NCBI GenBank assembly: GCA_964503885.1
Contig: CAZDCD010000005.1
Span: 1-64,000 of the forward strand
Source: CAZDCD01 sp964503885
GTDB taxonomy: Bacteria > Bacteroidota > Bacteroidia > Bacteroidales > UBA10428
Reading direction: 5' to 3'
Length of the DNA: 64,000 nucleotides
Shown here: positions 28,603 to 37,818 of the stretch, piece after piece
Position numbering within the stretch: position 1 is the stretch's first letter
Layout of the letters: the number at the start of each line of letters is the position of its first letter
The notes under the pieces: generated by a model
Seen by the model: only the letters and a program-made list of their open reading frames with translations
Database searches by the model: none
Told to the model about the DNA's origin: nothing
Translations under genes and position numbers: made by a program

Positions 28603-29022
28603 ATGAACTACTGGCTCCTGAAAACCGAACCCGGAACGTACAGCTGGGACGACCTTGTGAAAAAAGGCAACGATTCATGGGATGGTGTCCGCAACTACCA
28701 GGCTAGAAATAATTTGCGGCTGATGAAAAAAGGGGATGTGACTTTTGTTTACCACAGTGGTAAAAATCCCGGTATAGTAGGCCTCGCAGAGATAACCAGG
28801 GAACATTATCCCGACCCGGCTGCCCACGGTGGCGACTGGTTGGCTGTAGACATCAAATCCCTTCATAAATTAAACCATTTTCTGCCTCTTCAGGAGATCA
28901 AGCAAACTGCCGCGCTGAAAAATATGTATCTTGTCAGAAACACCAGACTGTCCGTTCAGCCGGTCACAGAACAGGAGTACACCTTTATCCTTCAGCTGGG
29001 AAATAAGGGAGGCAAGGCATAG
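28603..29022 (+). CDS. EVE-domain protein
   Basis: 139 residues forming a single EVE domain, related to PUA/YTH folds that bind modified bases or RNA. Diagnostic stretches: YWLLKTEPGTYSWDDL at the N terminus, WDGVRNYQARNNLR near 28-41 and VTFVYHSGKNPGIVGLAEI. The start ATG at 28603 fits the family start. Role in the cell unknown; family members are thought to recognise modified nucleotides. No evident operon partner. Confidence 0.92.
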   Translation: MNYWLLKTEPGTYSWDDLVKKGNDSWDGVRNYQARNNLRLMKKGDVTFVYHSGKNPGIVGLAEITREHYPDPAAHGGDWLAVDIKSLHKLNHFLPLQEIKQTAALKNMYLVRNTRLSVQPVTEQEYTFILQLGNKGGKA

Positions 29023-29298
29023 CAAACAAGGCCACTCCCGATATTAATCAGGTCAATGCGCTTTATCGTTGAAATTTGAGTCTCAGGAATAAAGAATGCA
29101 CCGTGTTGCCGAATATCCCAGAAGAAAAATATAAAAAATTACGATCCTTTGCTATTTTTGCATCTCTGAACTGTTCATTCCTGTCAATTTGTCAATAAAT
29201 CAAATCTGGCAGCAATTTTGTTAAGGCTCAGAACATCTACCCTGCTGAAGGCAGGCCAGTATTGTATTTAGGTAAAACCTGAAAAGAATTTTGAATAT
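29023..29298. other. Upstream region of grpE
   Basis: 275 bp without a gene. A TATTTTTG (29153-29160) fits the -7 consensus TAnnTTTG but no -33 TTTG sits at the right distance. No CIRCE-type inverted repeat was seen by eye. Confidence 0.35.
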
Positions 29299-29895
29299 AT
29301 GGTAAATAAAGAGACAGAAAAAGCTAAAAATAATCATGCAGCGGAGAAAGCAAAAACCGGGGAAAAACCCGGCAAAGAAAGTAAAACTGAAAAACATTCC
29401 AGCCGGCGGAAAGAAGAAAAGCCCTCTCCTGTAGAAGAACCGGAGACAAAACTAGCCAACTGTGAGAAGAAAAGCAATGAACTGCAGGACAAATATTTAA
29501 GGCTGGCAGCTGAGTTTGATAACTACCGTAAAAGAACCTTAAAAGAAAAGATTGACCTGACAAAGCTGGCAGGAGAGCAAATCCTGTTAAATATGCTGCC
29601 TGTAATCGATGATTTTGAGCGTGGCCTTAAAACTATAGATGAAGCTAAAGAGCTTGGTCCTGTTAAAGATGGCATTCATTTAATTTACAATAAATTCAGG
29701 GAGTTTCTCAATCAAAATGGTGTGAAGGAGATCGATGCTGCCTCAAGTGATTTTAATATTGAACTGCATGAGGCTGTTTCGGTTATCCCCGCTCCTGCGG
29801 ATGATATGAAAGGGAAGGTTGTTGATGTCCTTGAAAAGGGATATACACTGAACGATAAAGTCATACGGTATTCCAAAGTGGTAATAGGGGAATAA
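29299..29895 (+). CDS. grpE: Nucleotide exchange factor GrpE
   Basis: Releases ADP from DnaK to reset the Hsp70 cycle. 198 residues: a long, charged, Lys/Glu-rich N-terminal tail (~1-55), a coiled coil (~50-110, with LAAEFDNYRKRTLKEK) and the C-terminal beta domain ending in LEKGYTLNDKVIRYSKVVIGE (family hallmark). The start ATG is at 29299. dnaJ follows 34 bp downstream, so the two are probably one unit; dnaK is not in the window. Confidence 0.96.
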   Translation: MVNKETEKAKNNHAAEKAKTGEKPGKESKTEKHSSRRKEEKPSPVEEPETKLANCEKKSNELQDKYLRLAAEFDNYRKRTLKEKIDLTKLAGEQILLNMLPVIDDFERGLKTIDEAKELGPVKDGIHLIYNKFREFLNQNGVKEIDAASSDFNIELHEAVSVIPAPADDMKGKVVDVLEKGYTLNDKVIRYSKVVIGE

Positions 29896-29929
29896 CCGTT
29901 GACTTTTTCTCCCTGTAATACAATTCTAT

Positions 29930-31078
29930 ATGGCAAAAAGAGATTTTTACGAAATACTGGAAGTATCGAAAAGCGCTTCGTCGGAAGAGATAAAGAAAGC
30001 ATACCGCAAGCAGGCTTTGAAATACCATCCGGACAAAAATCCGGGTGATTCAACTACCGAGGAAAAATTCAAAGAAGCCGCCGAAGCCTATGAGGTGCTT
30101 AGTAATCCTGATAAGAGAGCCAGATATGACAAATTCGGCCATGCCGGCCTGGGCTCTGCAGGAGGTGGTTTTGGTGGCGGCATGACTGTGGATGATATTT
30201 TCAGCCACTTCGGAGATATCTTTGCCGATTTCGGATTTGGCGGTTTTAGCGGTTTTGGCAGAAGTTCGAGGGGATCAAGAAGAGTAAATAAAGGAGCTAA
30301 CCTCAGGGTTAAAGTAAAACTAAATCTCCATGAAATTGCAAAAGGTGTCGAGAAAAAACTGAAAGTCTCAAAATATGTGGCATGCAATGTATGTGGCGGT
30401 ACAGGGGCAAGAGGCAATAGCGGGTATAGCACCTGCCATGTATGCAATGGCACAGGTCAGGTCACGCACATCACCAATACCTTTCTCGGACAGATGCAGA
30501 CCACCCAGCCGTGCCATAATTGCGGGGGAGAAGGAAAGATCATCACCGAAAAATGCACCACATGCCATGGCGAGGGAATTGTTAAAGAGAATGAAGTGAT
30601 ATCCGTGAAAATTCCTGCAGGTGTGGCTGAGGGCATGCAGCTTAATGTCAGCGGAAAAGGCAATGCTGCCAGGCGGGGCGGAATAAACGGCGATCTGCTG
30701 GTTGTTATCGAAGAAGAGCCTCATCCCGAACTCATCCGTGACAGCAATGACCTGTTATTTAACCTTTACCTCAGCATTTCGCAGGCTTCTCTGGGAACTG
30801 CGGTTGAAATACCGACTGTTGAAGGCAAGGTCAAAATCAAGATCGATGCAGGTACCCAACCGGGCAAAATTTTACGCCTGAAAGGAAAAGGACTTCCTGA
30901 AGTGAACAGTTACGGAAAAGGCGATTTGCTGGTAAGCATAAACGTATGGATCCCTAAAAACCTGTCGCGTGATGAATCCAAGATCATGGAGAAACTATCC
31001 GATTCTGAAAATTTCAGACCGCAACCCGATGCTTCAGACAAGAGCTTTTTTGAGAAAATGAAACATTTTTTTGAATAG
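29930..31078 (+). CDS. dnaJ: Chaperone protein DnaJ
   Basis: Hsp40 co-chaperone stimulating DnaK ATPase activity. 382 residues: J domain with HPD (YHPDKNPG near 33), Gly/Phe-rich region (~75-125), four CxxCxGxG zinc repeats (CNVCGGTG, CHVCNGTG, CHNCGGEG, CTTCHGEG between ~150 and 220) and a C-terminal substrate domain. The complete zinc centre marks it as type I DnaJ. Follows grpE by 34 bp. Confidence 0.97.
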   Translation: MAKRDFYEILEVSKSASSEEIKKAYRKQALKYHPDKNPGDSTTEEKFKEAAEAYEVLSNPDKRARYDKFGHAGLGSAGGGFGGGMTVDDIFSHFGDIFADFGFGGFSGFGRSSRGSRRVNKGANLRVKVKLNLHEIAKGVEKKLKVSKYVACNVCGGTGARGNSGYSTCHVCNGTGQVTHITNTFLGQMQTTQPCHNCGGEGKIITEKCTTCHGEGIVKENEVISVKIPAGVAEGMQLNVSGKGNAARRGGINGDLLVVIEEEPHPELIRDSNDLLFNLYLSISQASLGTAVEIPTVEGKVKIKIDAGTQPGKILRLKGKGLPEVNSYGKGDLLVSINVWIPKNLSRDESKIMEKLSDSENFRPQPDASDKSFFEKMKHFFE

Positions 31079-31109
31079 ATGCCAAATCTTTTTACATACT
31101 GAGGTATAC

Positions 31110-32033
31110 ATGGAAATATTCAAAGCAGTAAACATTCAGAAAAGGTTCTCCAACCATCTTGCTCTTGACGATGTATCGATAGAAGTCCCGGAGGGAAGTA
31201 TATACGGACTGTTGGGTCCGAATGGTGCCGGAAAAACAACGCTCATACGCATTATAAACCAGATCACAGCCCCCGACAAAGGAGAATTGTTTTTTAAAGG
31301 AAGAAAATTCAGGGCCGATGACATTTTCGAGATCGGTTATTTACCCGAAGAGAGAGGTCTGTATAAGAAGATGAAAGTCGGGGAACAGGCTTTGTATCTT
31401 TGCCGGCTTAAAGGGATTCCCAAAAAGATTGCCCTCCAGAAACTGAAGTACTGGTTCGAGAAGTTTGAGATACAGGCCTGGTGGAACAAAAAAGTCGAAG
31501 AGCTTTCAAAAGGTATGCAGCAAAAAGTACAATTTATCGTTACCATTCTGCATGAACCCCGGCTGCTTATCTTCGACGAACCCTTCAGCGGTTTTGATCC
31601 CATTAACACAAACCTCTTGAAGAAAGAAGTGCTGAACCTTAGGGAAAAAGGAGCCACAGTAATCTTTTCCACCCATGATATGGCTTCGGTCGAAGAGTTG
31701 TGCGACAACATCACACTCATCGACAAATCAAGAACCATACTTGAAGGAAACATAAAAGATATAAGAAATACCTATAAATCAAATATATACGAGATAGGGC
31801 TTCAGGGACCGCGGGAAAAATTACCGGAACTGCTGAATGGCGATCTTGAAATGATGGGTGAGAAGGTCCTTGATGATCATTTTGTGACACGGATTAAAAT
31901 TCATGACAACAGAACTAAAAAAGAACTCATCCAATTGATTCTGGACCAGTTCCAGCTGATCTCCTTCAACGAGGTAATTCCGAACATGAATGAGATCTTC
32001 ATAAAGGCCGTGCAGGGTTCACACAACGTTTAA
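31110..32033 (+). CDS. ABC transporter ATP-binding protein (NatA/DUF4162-like)
   Basis: 307 residues: ABC ATPase with Walker A LLGPNGAGKTTL (~residues 36-47), signature LSKGMQQK (~130) and Walker B LLIFDEPFSGFDP (~150), plus a C-terminal ~90-residue extension of the DUF4162 type found in NatA/bacitracin-type pumps. The ATG at 31110 is chosen; an in-frame start at 31071 would overlap dnaJ. The permease gene follows 18 bp downstream. Likely exporter of Na+, a drug or a lipid; the substrate is unknown. Confidence 0.92.
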   Translation: MEIFKAVNIQKRFSNHLALDDVSIEVPEGSIYGLLGPNGAGKTTLIRIINQITAPDKGELFFKGRKFRADDIFEIGYLPEERGLYKKMKVGEQALYLCRLKGIPKKIALQKLKYWFEKFEIQAWWNKKVEELSKGMQQKVQFIVTILHEPRLLIFDEPFSGFDPINTNLLKKEVLNLREKGATVIFSTHDMASVEELCDNITLIDKSRTILEGNIKDIRNTYKSNIYEIGLQGPREKLPELLNGDLEMMGEKVLDDHFVTRIKIHDNRTKKELIQLILDQFQLISFNEVIPNMNEIFIKAVQGSHNV

Positions 32034-32051
32034 TACACTTTATCCGGTATT

Positions 32052-33410
32052 ATGAATAAAATATTTTTAATCATACGGCGCGAATATCTTACCAGGGTCA
32101 GAAAGAGGTCTTTCCTCGTTATGACCATCCTCGGACCGTTGTTATTTGCTTCAATGATCATTTTAATGGCATGGTCGTCACAAGCCGGAGATATGGAAGA
32201 AAAAACCATTGCAGTTGTTGAAACCGATGAGCTCGGACATACCAGGCCTGAATCACAACGACTTTTTAATGTCATTCCGAATAAAGATAACCTGAGATTC
32301 CAATATGTGAATGCCCCGCTTGAGGTATTGAAACAATCGCTTCCACGATCATCCTATTATGGTATCCTGCACATACCCTATAATGTGATGAGTTCCGAGG
32401 TGGTTGAACTATATACAATAAAACAGCCAAGCCTGGGCATTGAATCGCACATCACTAAAAGTCTCGATAAGTTCATATACAATAAAAAACTTGAAGCCAA
32501 AAACATTTCACTTGACGTGATCATCTCATCCCAATCAAATGTAAGGCTCAAAACAATCAAACTCGAAAAAAACGGCAGTTATGTGGAACAGGGACAGCAA
32601 GACCTCAGAAGGATTGTGGGATATGTGAGCGGATTCCTGATCTACTTCTTCATATTTTTTTACGGCTCCCAGGTCATGCGTGGAATAATTGAGGAAAAGA
32701 CAAGCCGCATTGTCGAAGTGATCATTTCATCGGTCAGACCTTTTCAGCTGATGATGGGAAAAATCATCGGGATAGGACTCATAGGTCTCACCCAGTTTAT
32801 GTTATGGATATTTCTAACCTTTGGGATTGTCTTCGTAGGCCAGCAGGTCCTTGGAATATCGCAGAAATATAAAACCGAACAGATCACTCCCAGGAATATT
32901 CTGGAGGCCGATCCTGGAATTCAGCAACCGGCACAGGTTATGGATTCAGGGCAAATGCAAAACGTTATCGGACAACTGACATTACGTGATTTTCTGGTCA
33001 TCCTCGGCAGTTTCTTGTTCTACTTTATTTCAGGTTATGTCCTTTACGGGTCACTTTTTGCTGCAGTCGGAGCGGCGGTTGACAGTGAAACAGATACACA
33101 GCAGTTCATGCTTCCGGTGACATTGCCGCTGATTTTCAGTATAGCCATGATGATGAATGCATTTTCGAATCCTGAGGGACAACTGGCAGTAATTTTTTCG
33201 ATCGTACCTTTTACCTCTCCGGTAGTTATGATGGCCAGGATAGGATTCGGAATTCCCTATACCCAGGTATTTTTGTCTGCAGCAGTGCTGATCCTGACAT
33301 TTGTCTTCACTACATGGATGGCCGGAAAAATATACCGTACGGGAATATTAATGTATGGAAAGAAAGCAACATACAAAGAATTGTGGAAATGGATCAGGTA
33401 TAAAAATTAA
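32052..33410 (+). CDS. ABC-2 family transporter permease (NatB-like)
   Basis: 452 residues: N-terminal transmembrane helix (FLVMTILGPLLFASMIIL in part, ~20-40), a large outer domain (~45-190), then five or six helices (~195-430). EEKTSRIVEVIISSVRPFQLMMGKI near residue 215 is the characteristic cytosolic loop of the ABC-2/NatB family. It forms a transporter with the ATPase encoded immediately upstream. Confidence 0.92.
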   Translation: MNKIFLIIRREYLTRVRKRSFLVMTILGPLLFASMIILMAWSSQAGDMEEKTIAVVETDELGHTRPESQRLFNVIPNKDNLRFQYVNAPLEVLKQSLPRSSYYGILHIPYNVMSSEVVELYTIKQPSLGIESHITKSLDKFIYNKKLEAKNISLDVIISSQSNVRLKTIKLEKNGSYVEQGQQDLRRIVGYVSGFLIYFFIFFYGSQVMRGIIEEKTSRIVEVIISSVRPFQLMMGKIIGIGLIGLTQFMLWIFLTFGIVFVGQQVLGISQKYKTEQITPRNILEADPGIQQPAQVMDSGQMQNVIGQLTLRDFLVILGSFLFYFISGYVLYGSLFAAVGAAVDSETDTQQFMLPVTLPLIFSIAMMMNAFSNPEGQLAVIFSIVPFTSPVVMMARIGFGIPYTQVFLSAAVLILTFVFTTWMAGKIYRTGILMYGKKATYKELWKWIRYKN

Positions 33411-33451
33411 TGTTACATTTGTGTACCTAAAAGGCATAATGCTTATATGAA

Positions 33452-34378
33452 ATGAAAATTGCCGTTATCGATCTGGGAACAAACACATTTAACCTACTTA
33501 TCGCAGAAAATACCGGCCATTCATCGTTCAACATACTGCATAGCAGTAAGATAGCCGTTAAGATTGCTAAAGGCAGTATCGAAAAAAAAGAACTCAGGAC
33601 CGATGCCATTACCCGGGGACTGAATGCCCTGGAAAAATTCAGGATAATTATCGAAGAATACAAAACAGATCAGGTACATGCCTTTGCCACTGCGGCAATA
33701 AGGAACGCCAGAAACGGAAACCTTTTCGTGGCTGCCGTAAAAGAGCGGTACGGGATCGACATTGTGTTGATCGAAGGGGATAAGGAAGCTGAATATGTAT
33801 ATTACGGAGCAAAACAAACTTTTACTCTGGCTGAGAAGTCATTAATCCTTGATATCGGAGGAGGAAGCAGTGAATTTATTATAGCCGACAACGAACAGAT
33901 ATTCTGGAAAAAAAGTTACCAGATGGGCGTTGCCTATCTGCTCGAAAAATTTAATCCTTCGGATCCATTGTTCATTGAAGAGATCGAGATCATCAACAAT
34001 TTCTACGAAGAAAAGCTTGTGGAACTGGTTGAAGAAGTGAAAAAGCACAATGTCAGTATATTAATCGGCGCATCGGGAACTTTCGAATCGTTTGAGGCCA
34101 TGATCAGGGAGGAAGATAAATTTGAATCAGAGGTAGCACTGGCTCCGTTACCCCTTCAGATCGATCTGACTGAATTCGACGACCTTTTCTGGAGGCTTGT
34201 AAATTCAACCACCAAGGAACGCAAAAAGATGAAGGGTCTGGAAAATATGCGCATTGAATTTATAGTACTGGCAGCCCTGCAGGTGAAATTCCTGATTGAT
34301 AAACTCAAAATCAGCAGGTTATTCGTATCGAATTATGCCCTTAAAGAAGGAATAATGTACGATCTGGTGAGGTCATAA
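33452..34378 (+). CDS. Ppx/GppA-family phosphatase
   Basis: 308 residues of the actin-like ASKHA fold. N-terminal AVIDLGTNTFNLLIAE (phosphate loop 1), VHAFATAAIRNARNG near 72, LILDIGGGSSEFIIAD near 130 (phosphate loop 2). Members hydrolyse polyphosphate or pppGpp. The protein lacks the C-terminal HD domain of E. coli Ppx, and the short form is common in Bacteroidota. Which substrate is used is open. TACATTTG at 33414-33421 fits a -7 box about 30 bp upstream. Confidence 0.92.
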   Translation: MKIAVIDLGTNTFNLLIAENTGHSSFNILHSSKIAVKIAKGSIEKKELRTDAITRGLNALEKFRIIIEEYKTDQVHAFATAAIRNARNGNLFVAAVKERYGIDIVLIEGDKEAEYVYYGAKQTFTLAEKSLILDIGGGSSEFIIADNEQIFWKKSYQMGVAYLLEKFNPSDPLFIEEIEIINNFYEEKLVELVEEVKKHNVSILIGASGTFESFEAMIREEDKFESEVALAPLPLQIDLTEFDDLFWRLVNSTTKERKKMKGLENMRIEFIVLAALQVKFLIDKLKISRLFVSNYALKEGIMYDLVRS

Positions 34379-34479
34379 ACATTCCTTTAAATCGGTCATC
34401 GCATTTCGGCCCAATGAAACAAGCTTCATCTTTTCAACCAACTTCCAACGGAAATATCACACTCAATCACTTAATTCCA

Positions 34480-35652
34480 TCATCGTTCTGCATTCATTAA
34501 TTTCCTCACCCTGGGATTCTTCTGTGAAATATCCTCTTCGTACAGCGGTTGTTCAATGTTTAATCCCAGTTCCAGCCTTCTGTTCAGGTAATCAGCAATC
34601 CATTTGGTGATTTTCAGTACTGCCATTTTTTTCCGAAGCCTTCCCTGGTTGTCACGGTTGAGGATATCCGGGATTGTACTAGTGGTAATGACTTCACTGA
34701 TGCATGAAATATCCAGGTTTTGCCTTACTTCCGGCGAACTTGTAAAATGAGTGACCATAAAAATGATCTTACGCGGCTCGTACTCCTGCAATAATTTGCA
34801 GCATGTGGTTACCGTGGAACCGGTTCTGACCATATCATCCAGGATCACCACATCTTTACCCCTGATGGCTTCAATATCATATGTTGACTTTCCCGATATG
34901 CGCATGGTAACCGACCGCTCGCTTTCACGTTTCTTAGCCATGGCAATCAAAGGGAATACAGGTTTCCGGTATGAGCTTACATTGGCTGCAAAACCGAATG
35001 CACCTTCATCGGGAGATACCAGGACGGTTTCTTCGGGATCGACGATTCCCGAATAACTGATATAATGGTGAAAGATACTGTCAGGAAAAAGATTTACAAA
35101 ATTGTCCCGGCCAAAGACCTGCTCGTATTCATTCCTGGTGGCATAGGAATGGTTATGGATGGTGATGACCACATCAACCCCCGATTCTTTTAGAAGCTGG
35201 GCGTACAACCGGGCCGTAAAGGGCTGGCCGTTGAATTTATGATAATCATCGATCGTCCTTATAGAATTTGTTTTGCCGTGTTCCTGCTTTGGTCCTCTGT
35301 CTTGTGCGGAATAAAACAGATCCGGCTCGACAAGAATTACTTCTTTTGCGCTGTTATCCCTGGCCGCCCTTGCAAGGATCAGGTTTCTCATTGCAAGTTC
35401 GTTTCTTGAGATCAGCTGGTTGGGAACAGAAATAATGACCACTGTTTTTCCCAGGAGTGACTCACCAATGGATGACTGGTCTTCTTCGCTGCTCACGGTG
35501 TACCTCGGACAGAATTCGGAATTGGCAAACACCTTTAGGGATACCAGATCGCTGGTGTCTACATGTTGGTTGATGAAATCAGCCACATCAATAGCAAAAT
35601 AGCTGTCGGAAGTGTTTCCGACGACGATGACATTTTCCTGATTTTGTTTCAT
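34480..35652 (-). CDS. Divergent ribose-phosphate pyrophosphokinase-like protein
   Basis: 390 residues with two phosphoribosyltransferase-type halves. VVILDDMVRTGSTVTTC near residue 270 is the PRPP-binding loop of the Prs family, and the N-terminal half resembles the inhibitory domain (SLKVFANSEFCPRYT; VILVEPDLFYSAQDR in place of the usual YFPYARQDR). It is longer than housekeeping Prs (~315 aa), with insertions around 100-135 and a C-terminal tail of ~45 residues. It probably uses PRPP or makes it, but regulation and reaction may differ from canonical Prs. Confidence 0.8.
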   Translation of the reverse strand: MKQNQENVIVVGNTSDSYFAIDVADFINQHVDTSDLVSLKVFANSEFCPRYTVSSEEDQSSIGESLLGKTVVIISVPNQLISRNELAMRNLILARAARDNSAKEVILVEPDLFYSAQDRGPKQEHGKTNSIRTIDDYHKFNGQPFTARLYAQLLKESGVDVVITIHNHSYATRNEYEQVFGRDNFVNLFPDSIFHHYISYSGIVDPEETVLVSPDEGAFGFAANVSSYRKPVFPLIAMAKKRESERSVTMRISGKSTYDIEAIRGKDVVILDDMVRTGSTVTTCCKLLQEYEPRKIIFMVTHFTSSPEVRQNLDISCISEVITTSTIPDILNRDNQGRLRKKMAVLKITKWIADYLNRRLELGLNIEQPLYEEDISQKNPRVRKLMNAER

Positions 35653-35764
35653 TTGCGGATTTCTAAAAGATTTTCAGCGTTTTGTTTACCTACCTGCAAG
35701 CTGCCCTATTCTGTTTATTTTTAAGTATAACCATCGAATATGCCGGATTGTTGAAACATAGTTC

Positions 35765-36907
35765 TTACAAAACCTTACCCCTGGCGTGGACCTTCCAGGA
35801 CTCAATTATTTTATTGTTTTTATGGATCAGCAATGCATCGGTGAGATTAACCACCGGACATGCATGATTGGGAATGATGCGTATTTTCGATCCCACTGGC
35901 AGATCGAAATCAGGCCGTTTAATGAAGCCGTGCTCTTCAGACAATGCTACAACCTCCATTGTCATATTTTCGTCGGGGTAATTTCCGGCAGGATAGGCTG
36001 TACCATACCCTGTCAGAAGCTTTGAGCTGTATGCTCCCGTATCGGAGCTCAATACTTTGGAACCGGCATCAACAATAAAATATTTTTTATTCCTGCTGAT
36101 CAGGGTAGCCATCACCGTGAGGGAAATCTGCAAAGGGTTTATAAGTCCCAGCTTCCATATAAGCTTATCCATGAACACATAATTTCCCGGCCGGATTTCG
36201 GTCACCCCGTTAAGAGGGAGTCCGGTAAGAAGGGTAGGCGTGCAACCAACAGAGATTTCATTAATTTCTATGCCTGCGTTTTTGAGACTTTCTTTCACCT
36301 CTGACATAATATTCATTTCCTTCCTGGCAATGCTTTTAACCTCCCTGGCAACTTCTGCCTTGTATGCATGTCCGGCATGAGATAGCAATCCTTTAAGTGT
36401 GAGATGGTCATGTTCTATGATCTTTTCGGCCAGTTCAATGATTTTGGGATCATCCGGTGAATATCCACATCGGTTAAGTCCCACGTCAATTTTAATATAC
36501 AACCCAACCTTTATATCCATGCTTCTGCACAAGTCACCAATGGCTGCAAAACCTTCTTCACTGTCAGTAATCAAATTCAGATCGAGGCTGTATTCCCTTG
36601 CCGAGCTCAGAATACGCTGTATTTTATTTCTTTCAATCAGTGGATATGCAACCGTAAAAGACTTATTCGGAGTATTCACAAATACAAGGGCCTCGTCAAC
36701 CTTTGCAGCCGTATATCCTGATGCTCCGCAGCTTAACTGTATTCCTGCAATATCAAGAGATTTGTGGCTTTTTATATGAGGCCTGATCCTAACGTTGTTG
36801 GTTTTTGCATAGTTATGCATCTGATTGATATTGTTGAGCAGAATATCATAATCAACCAGCACTCTCGGAGTATCAACGGAACTAATTTCTCTATCTATCA
36901 GTTTCAT
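35765..36907 (-). CDS. PLP-dependent D-threonine aldolase/D-serine dehydratase-like enzyme
   Basis: 380 residues of the fold-type III PLP family (alanine racemase N-terminal barrel plus DSD1-type C-terminal domain). VRIRPHIKSHKSLDIA at residues 40-55 holds the PLP Lys (HIKSHK). A C-terminal metal site is suggested by SEEHGF (~330) and PNHACPVVNL (~355), the H-x-C pair that binds Zn2+ or Mn2+ in this family. Likely substrates are D-threonine, D-serine or 3-hydroxy-D-aspartate; the choice cannot be made from sequence. Single gene upstream of the divergent hydrogenase region. Confidence 0.88.
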   Translation of the reverse strand: MKLIDREISSVDTPRVLVDYDILLNNINQMHNYAKTNNVRIRPHIKSHKSLDIAGIQLSCGASGYTAAKVDEALVFVNTPNKSFTVAYPLIERNKIQRILSSAREYSLDLNLITDSEEGFAAIGDLCRSMDIKVGLYIKIDVGLNRCGYSPDDPKIIELAEKIIEHDHLTLKGLLSHAGHAYKAEVAREVKSIARKEMNIMSEVKESLKNAGIEINEISVGCTPTLLTGLPLNGVTEIRPGNYVFMDKLIWKLGLINPLQISLTVMATLISRNKKYFIVDAGSKVLSSDTGAYSSKLLTGYGTAYPAGNYPDENMTMEVVALSEEHGFIKRPDFDLPVGSKIRIIPNHACPVVNLTDALLIHKNNKIIESWKVHARGKVL

Positions 36908-37055
36908 GTCTCAGCAGGAAGAGTAAGGTTTGGGTCGCCTGCCGGTAACCTTGCCCCCTTATTCTCAAATGAAACCCTAAAATACTCAAAATTAATGAAT
37001 ATGAAAAAAGGTATGTGGTTAATCCCGGATATCCGTATGGGTTCAGGGGTTTTAA

Positions 37056-37676
37056 TCAGGTATAAAAAAAAAGGCTTTCAAGCTCGTTTCTCAGGTTAAC
37101 ATAGTTTACCATCACATCTTTTGGTACCTGCAGGATCAGCGGCGAAAAATTCAGGATACTTTTTATTCCACAGGAAACCAGTTTATCGCATACCTCCTGA
37201 CCGGCAAATTCCGGTACAGCGATAATGGCTGTTTTTACTTCGTTATCCTGAATAATTTCTTCCATTTTTTCCGGTGGATATACAGGAATAGCGTGCTTTT
37301 TCGTATATTTCGCAGGATCGAGATCAAAACCGGCAATAATATGAATCTTATTTTCCCTGAATCCCTGATAATTGGCAAGAGCCTGTCCAATATTTCCCAT
37401 ACCGATCAGGACCACATTCCGGTCTCCGTTTCGTTTAAAAATTTCGTCAATTGCCTGAAGCAAGTATCCGATTTCATACCCTCCCCGTTTGCTGCCCTTA
37501 ATTGAAAAATATGAAAAATCTTTTCTTACCTGCTCTGGCGTAACCCCGGCTTCTTTCCCCAGATTGTATGAAAAAGCTTTTTTAAATCCCAGCCTTTGGA
37601 ACTTTATCAGGCAAAATCGGTACTGTAAAAAGCGGTTCAATACTTTTTGATTGATCATCTGCTCTGAAGCCTTCAT
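37056..37676 (-). CDS. rex: Redox-sensing transcriptional repressor Rex
   Basis: Binds DNA when NADH/NAD+ is low and releases it when NADH rises. 206 residues: N-terminal winged helix (~10-80; KEAGVTPEQVRKDFSYF is the recognition region) and Rossmann domain with VVLIGMGNIGQALANY (GxGxxG). ATG at 37676 is chosen over an in-frame TTG at 37688. It is divergent from the membrane hydrogenase operon, with about 140 bp between. A Rex-like operator lies at the promoter of each hydrogenase operon, so it is probably the local regulator. No clear Rex site was seen for rex itself. Confidence 0.93.
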   Translation of the reverse strand: MKASEQMINQKVLNRFLQYRFCLIKFQRLGFKKAFSYNLGKEAGVTPEQVRKDFSYFSIKGSKRGGYEIGYLLQAIDEIFKRNGDRNVVLIGMGNIGQALANYQGFRENKIHIIAGFDLDPAKYTKKHAIPVYPPEKMEEIIQDNEVKTAIIAVPEFAGQEVCDKLVSCGIKSILNFSPLILQVPKDVMVNYVNLRNELESLFFYT

Positions 37677-37755
37677 CTTTAAGTTCAATGAATGAATAAC
37701 TTAAATTGTCTTCTTTCTAAATTGCTAAAAATAATAAAAATTCCTTGCAGAAAAT

Positions 37756-37787
37756 TTTGACAAATTTAATCATTTGCTTTATATTTG
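37756..37787 (+). promoter_or_regulatory. Bacteroidota promoter of the membrane hydrogenase operon
   Basis: TTTG (37756-37759), 20-bp spacer, TATATTTG (37780-37787): exact matches to -33 and -7 consensus. The transcript would begin about 25 bp before the first ATG. Confidence 0.7.
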
Positions 37788-37797
37788 AACAAATTTA

Positions 37798-37815
37798 TTG
37801 TGAATTTTGGAACAT
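37798..37815. promoter_or_regulatory. Candidate Rex operator (weak right half)
   Basis: TTGTGAATTTTGGAACAT against the Rex consensus TTGTGAA-WWWW-TTCACAA: left half 7/7, AT centre 4/4, right half 3/7 (the ACA core). It sits just after the -7 box and would cover the transcription start. Confidence 0.5.
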
Positions 37816-37818
37816 TAA

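Noticed and set aside
29023..29298. CIRCE/HrcA operator upstream of grpE-dnaJ
   Set aside because: No 9-bp inverted repeat with 9-bp spacer could be found.
37677..37797. A Rex site controlling rex itself
   Set aside because: No second TTGTGAA/TTCACAA-like pair was found near the rex start; the single site favours the hydrogenase side.
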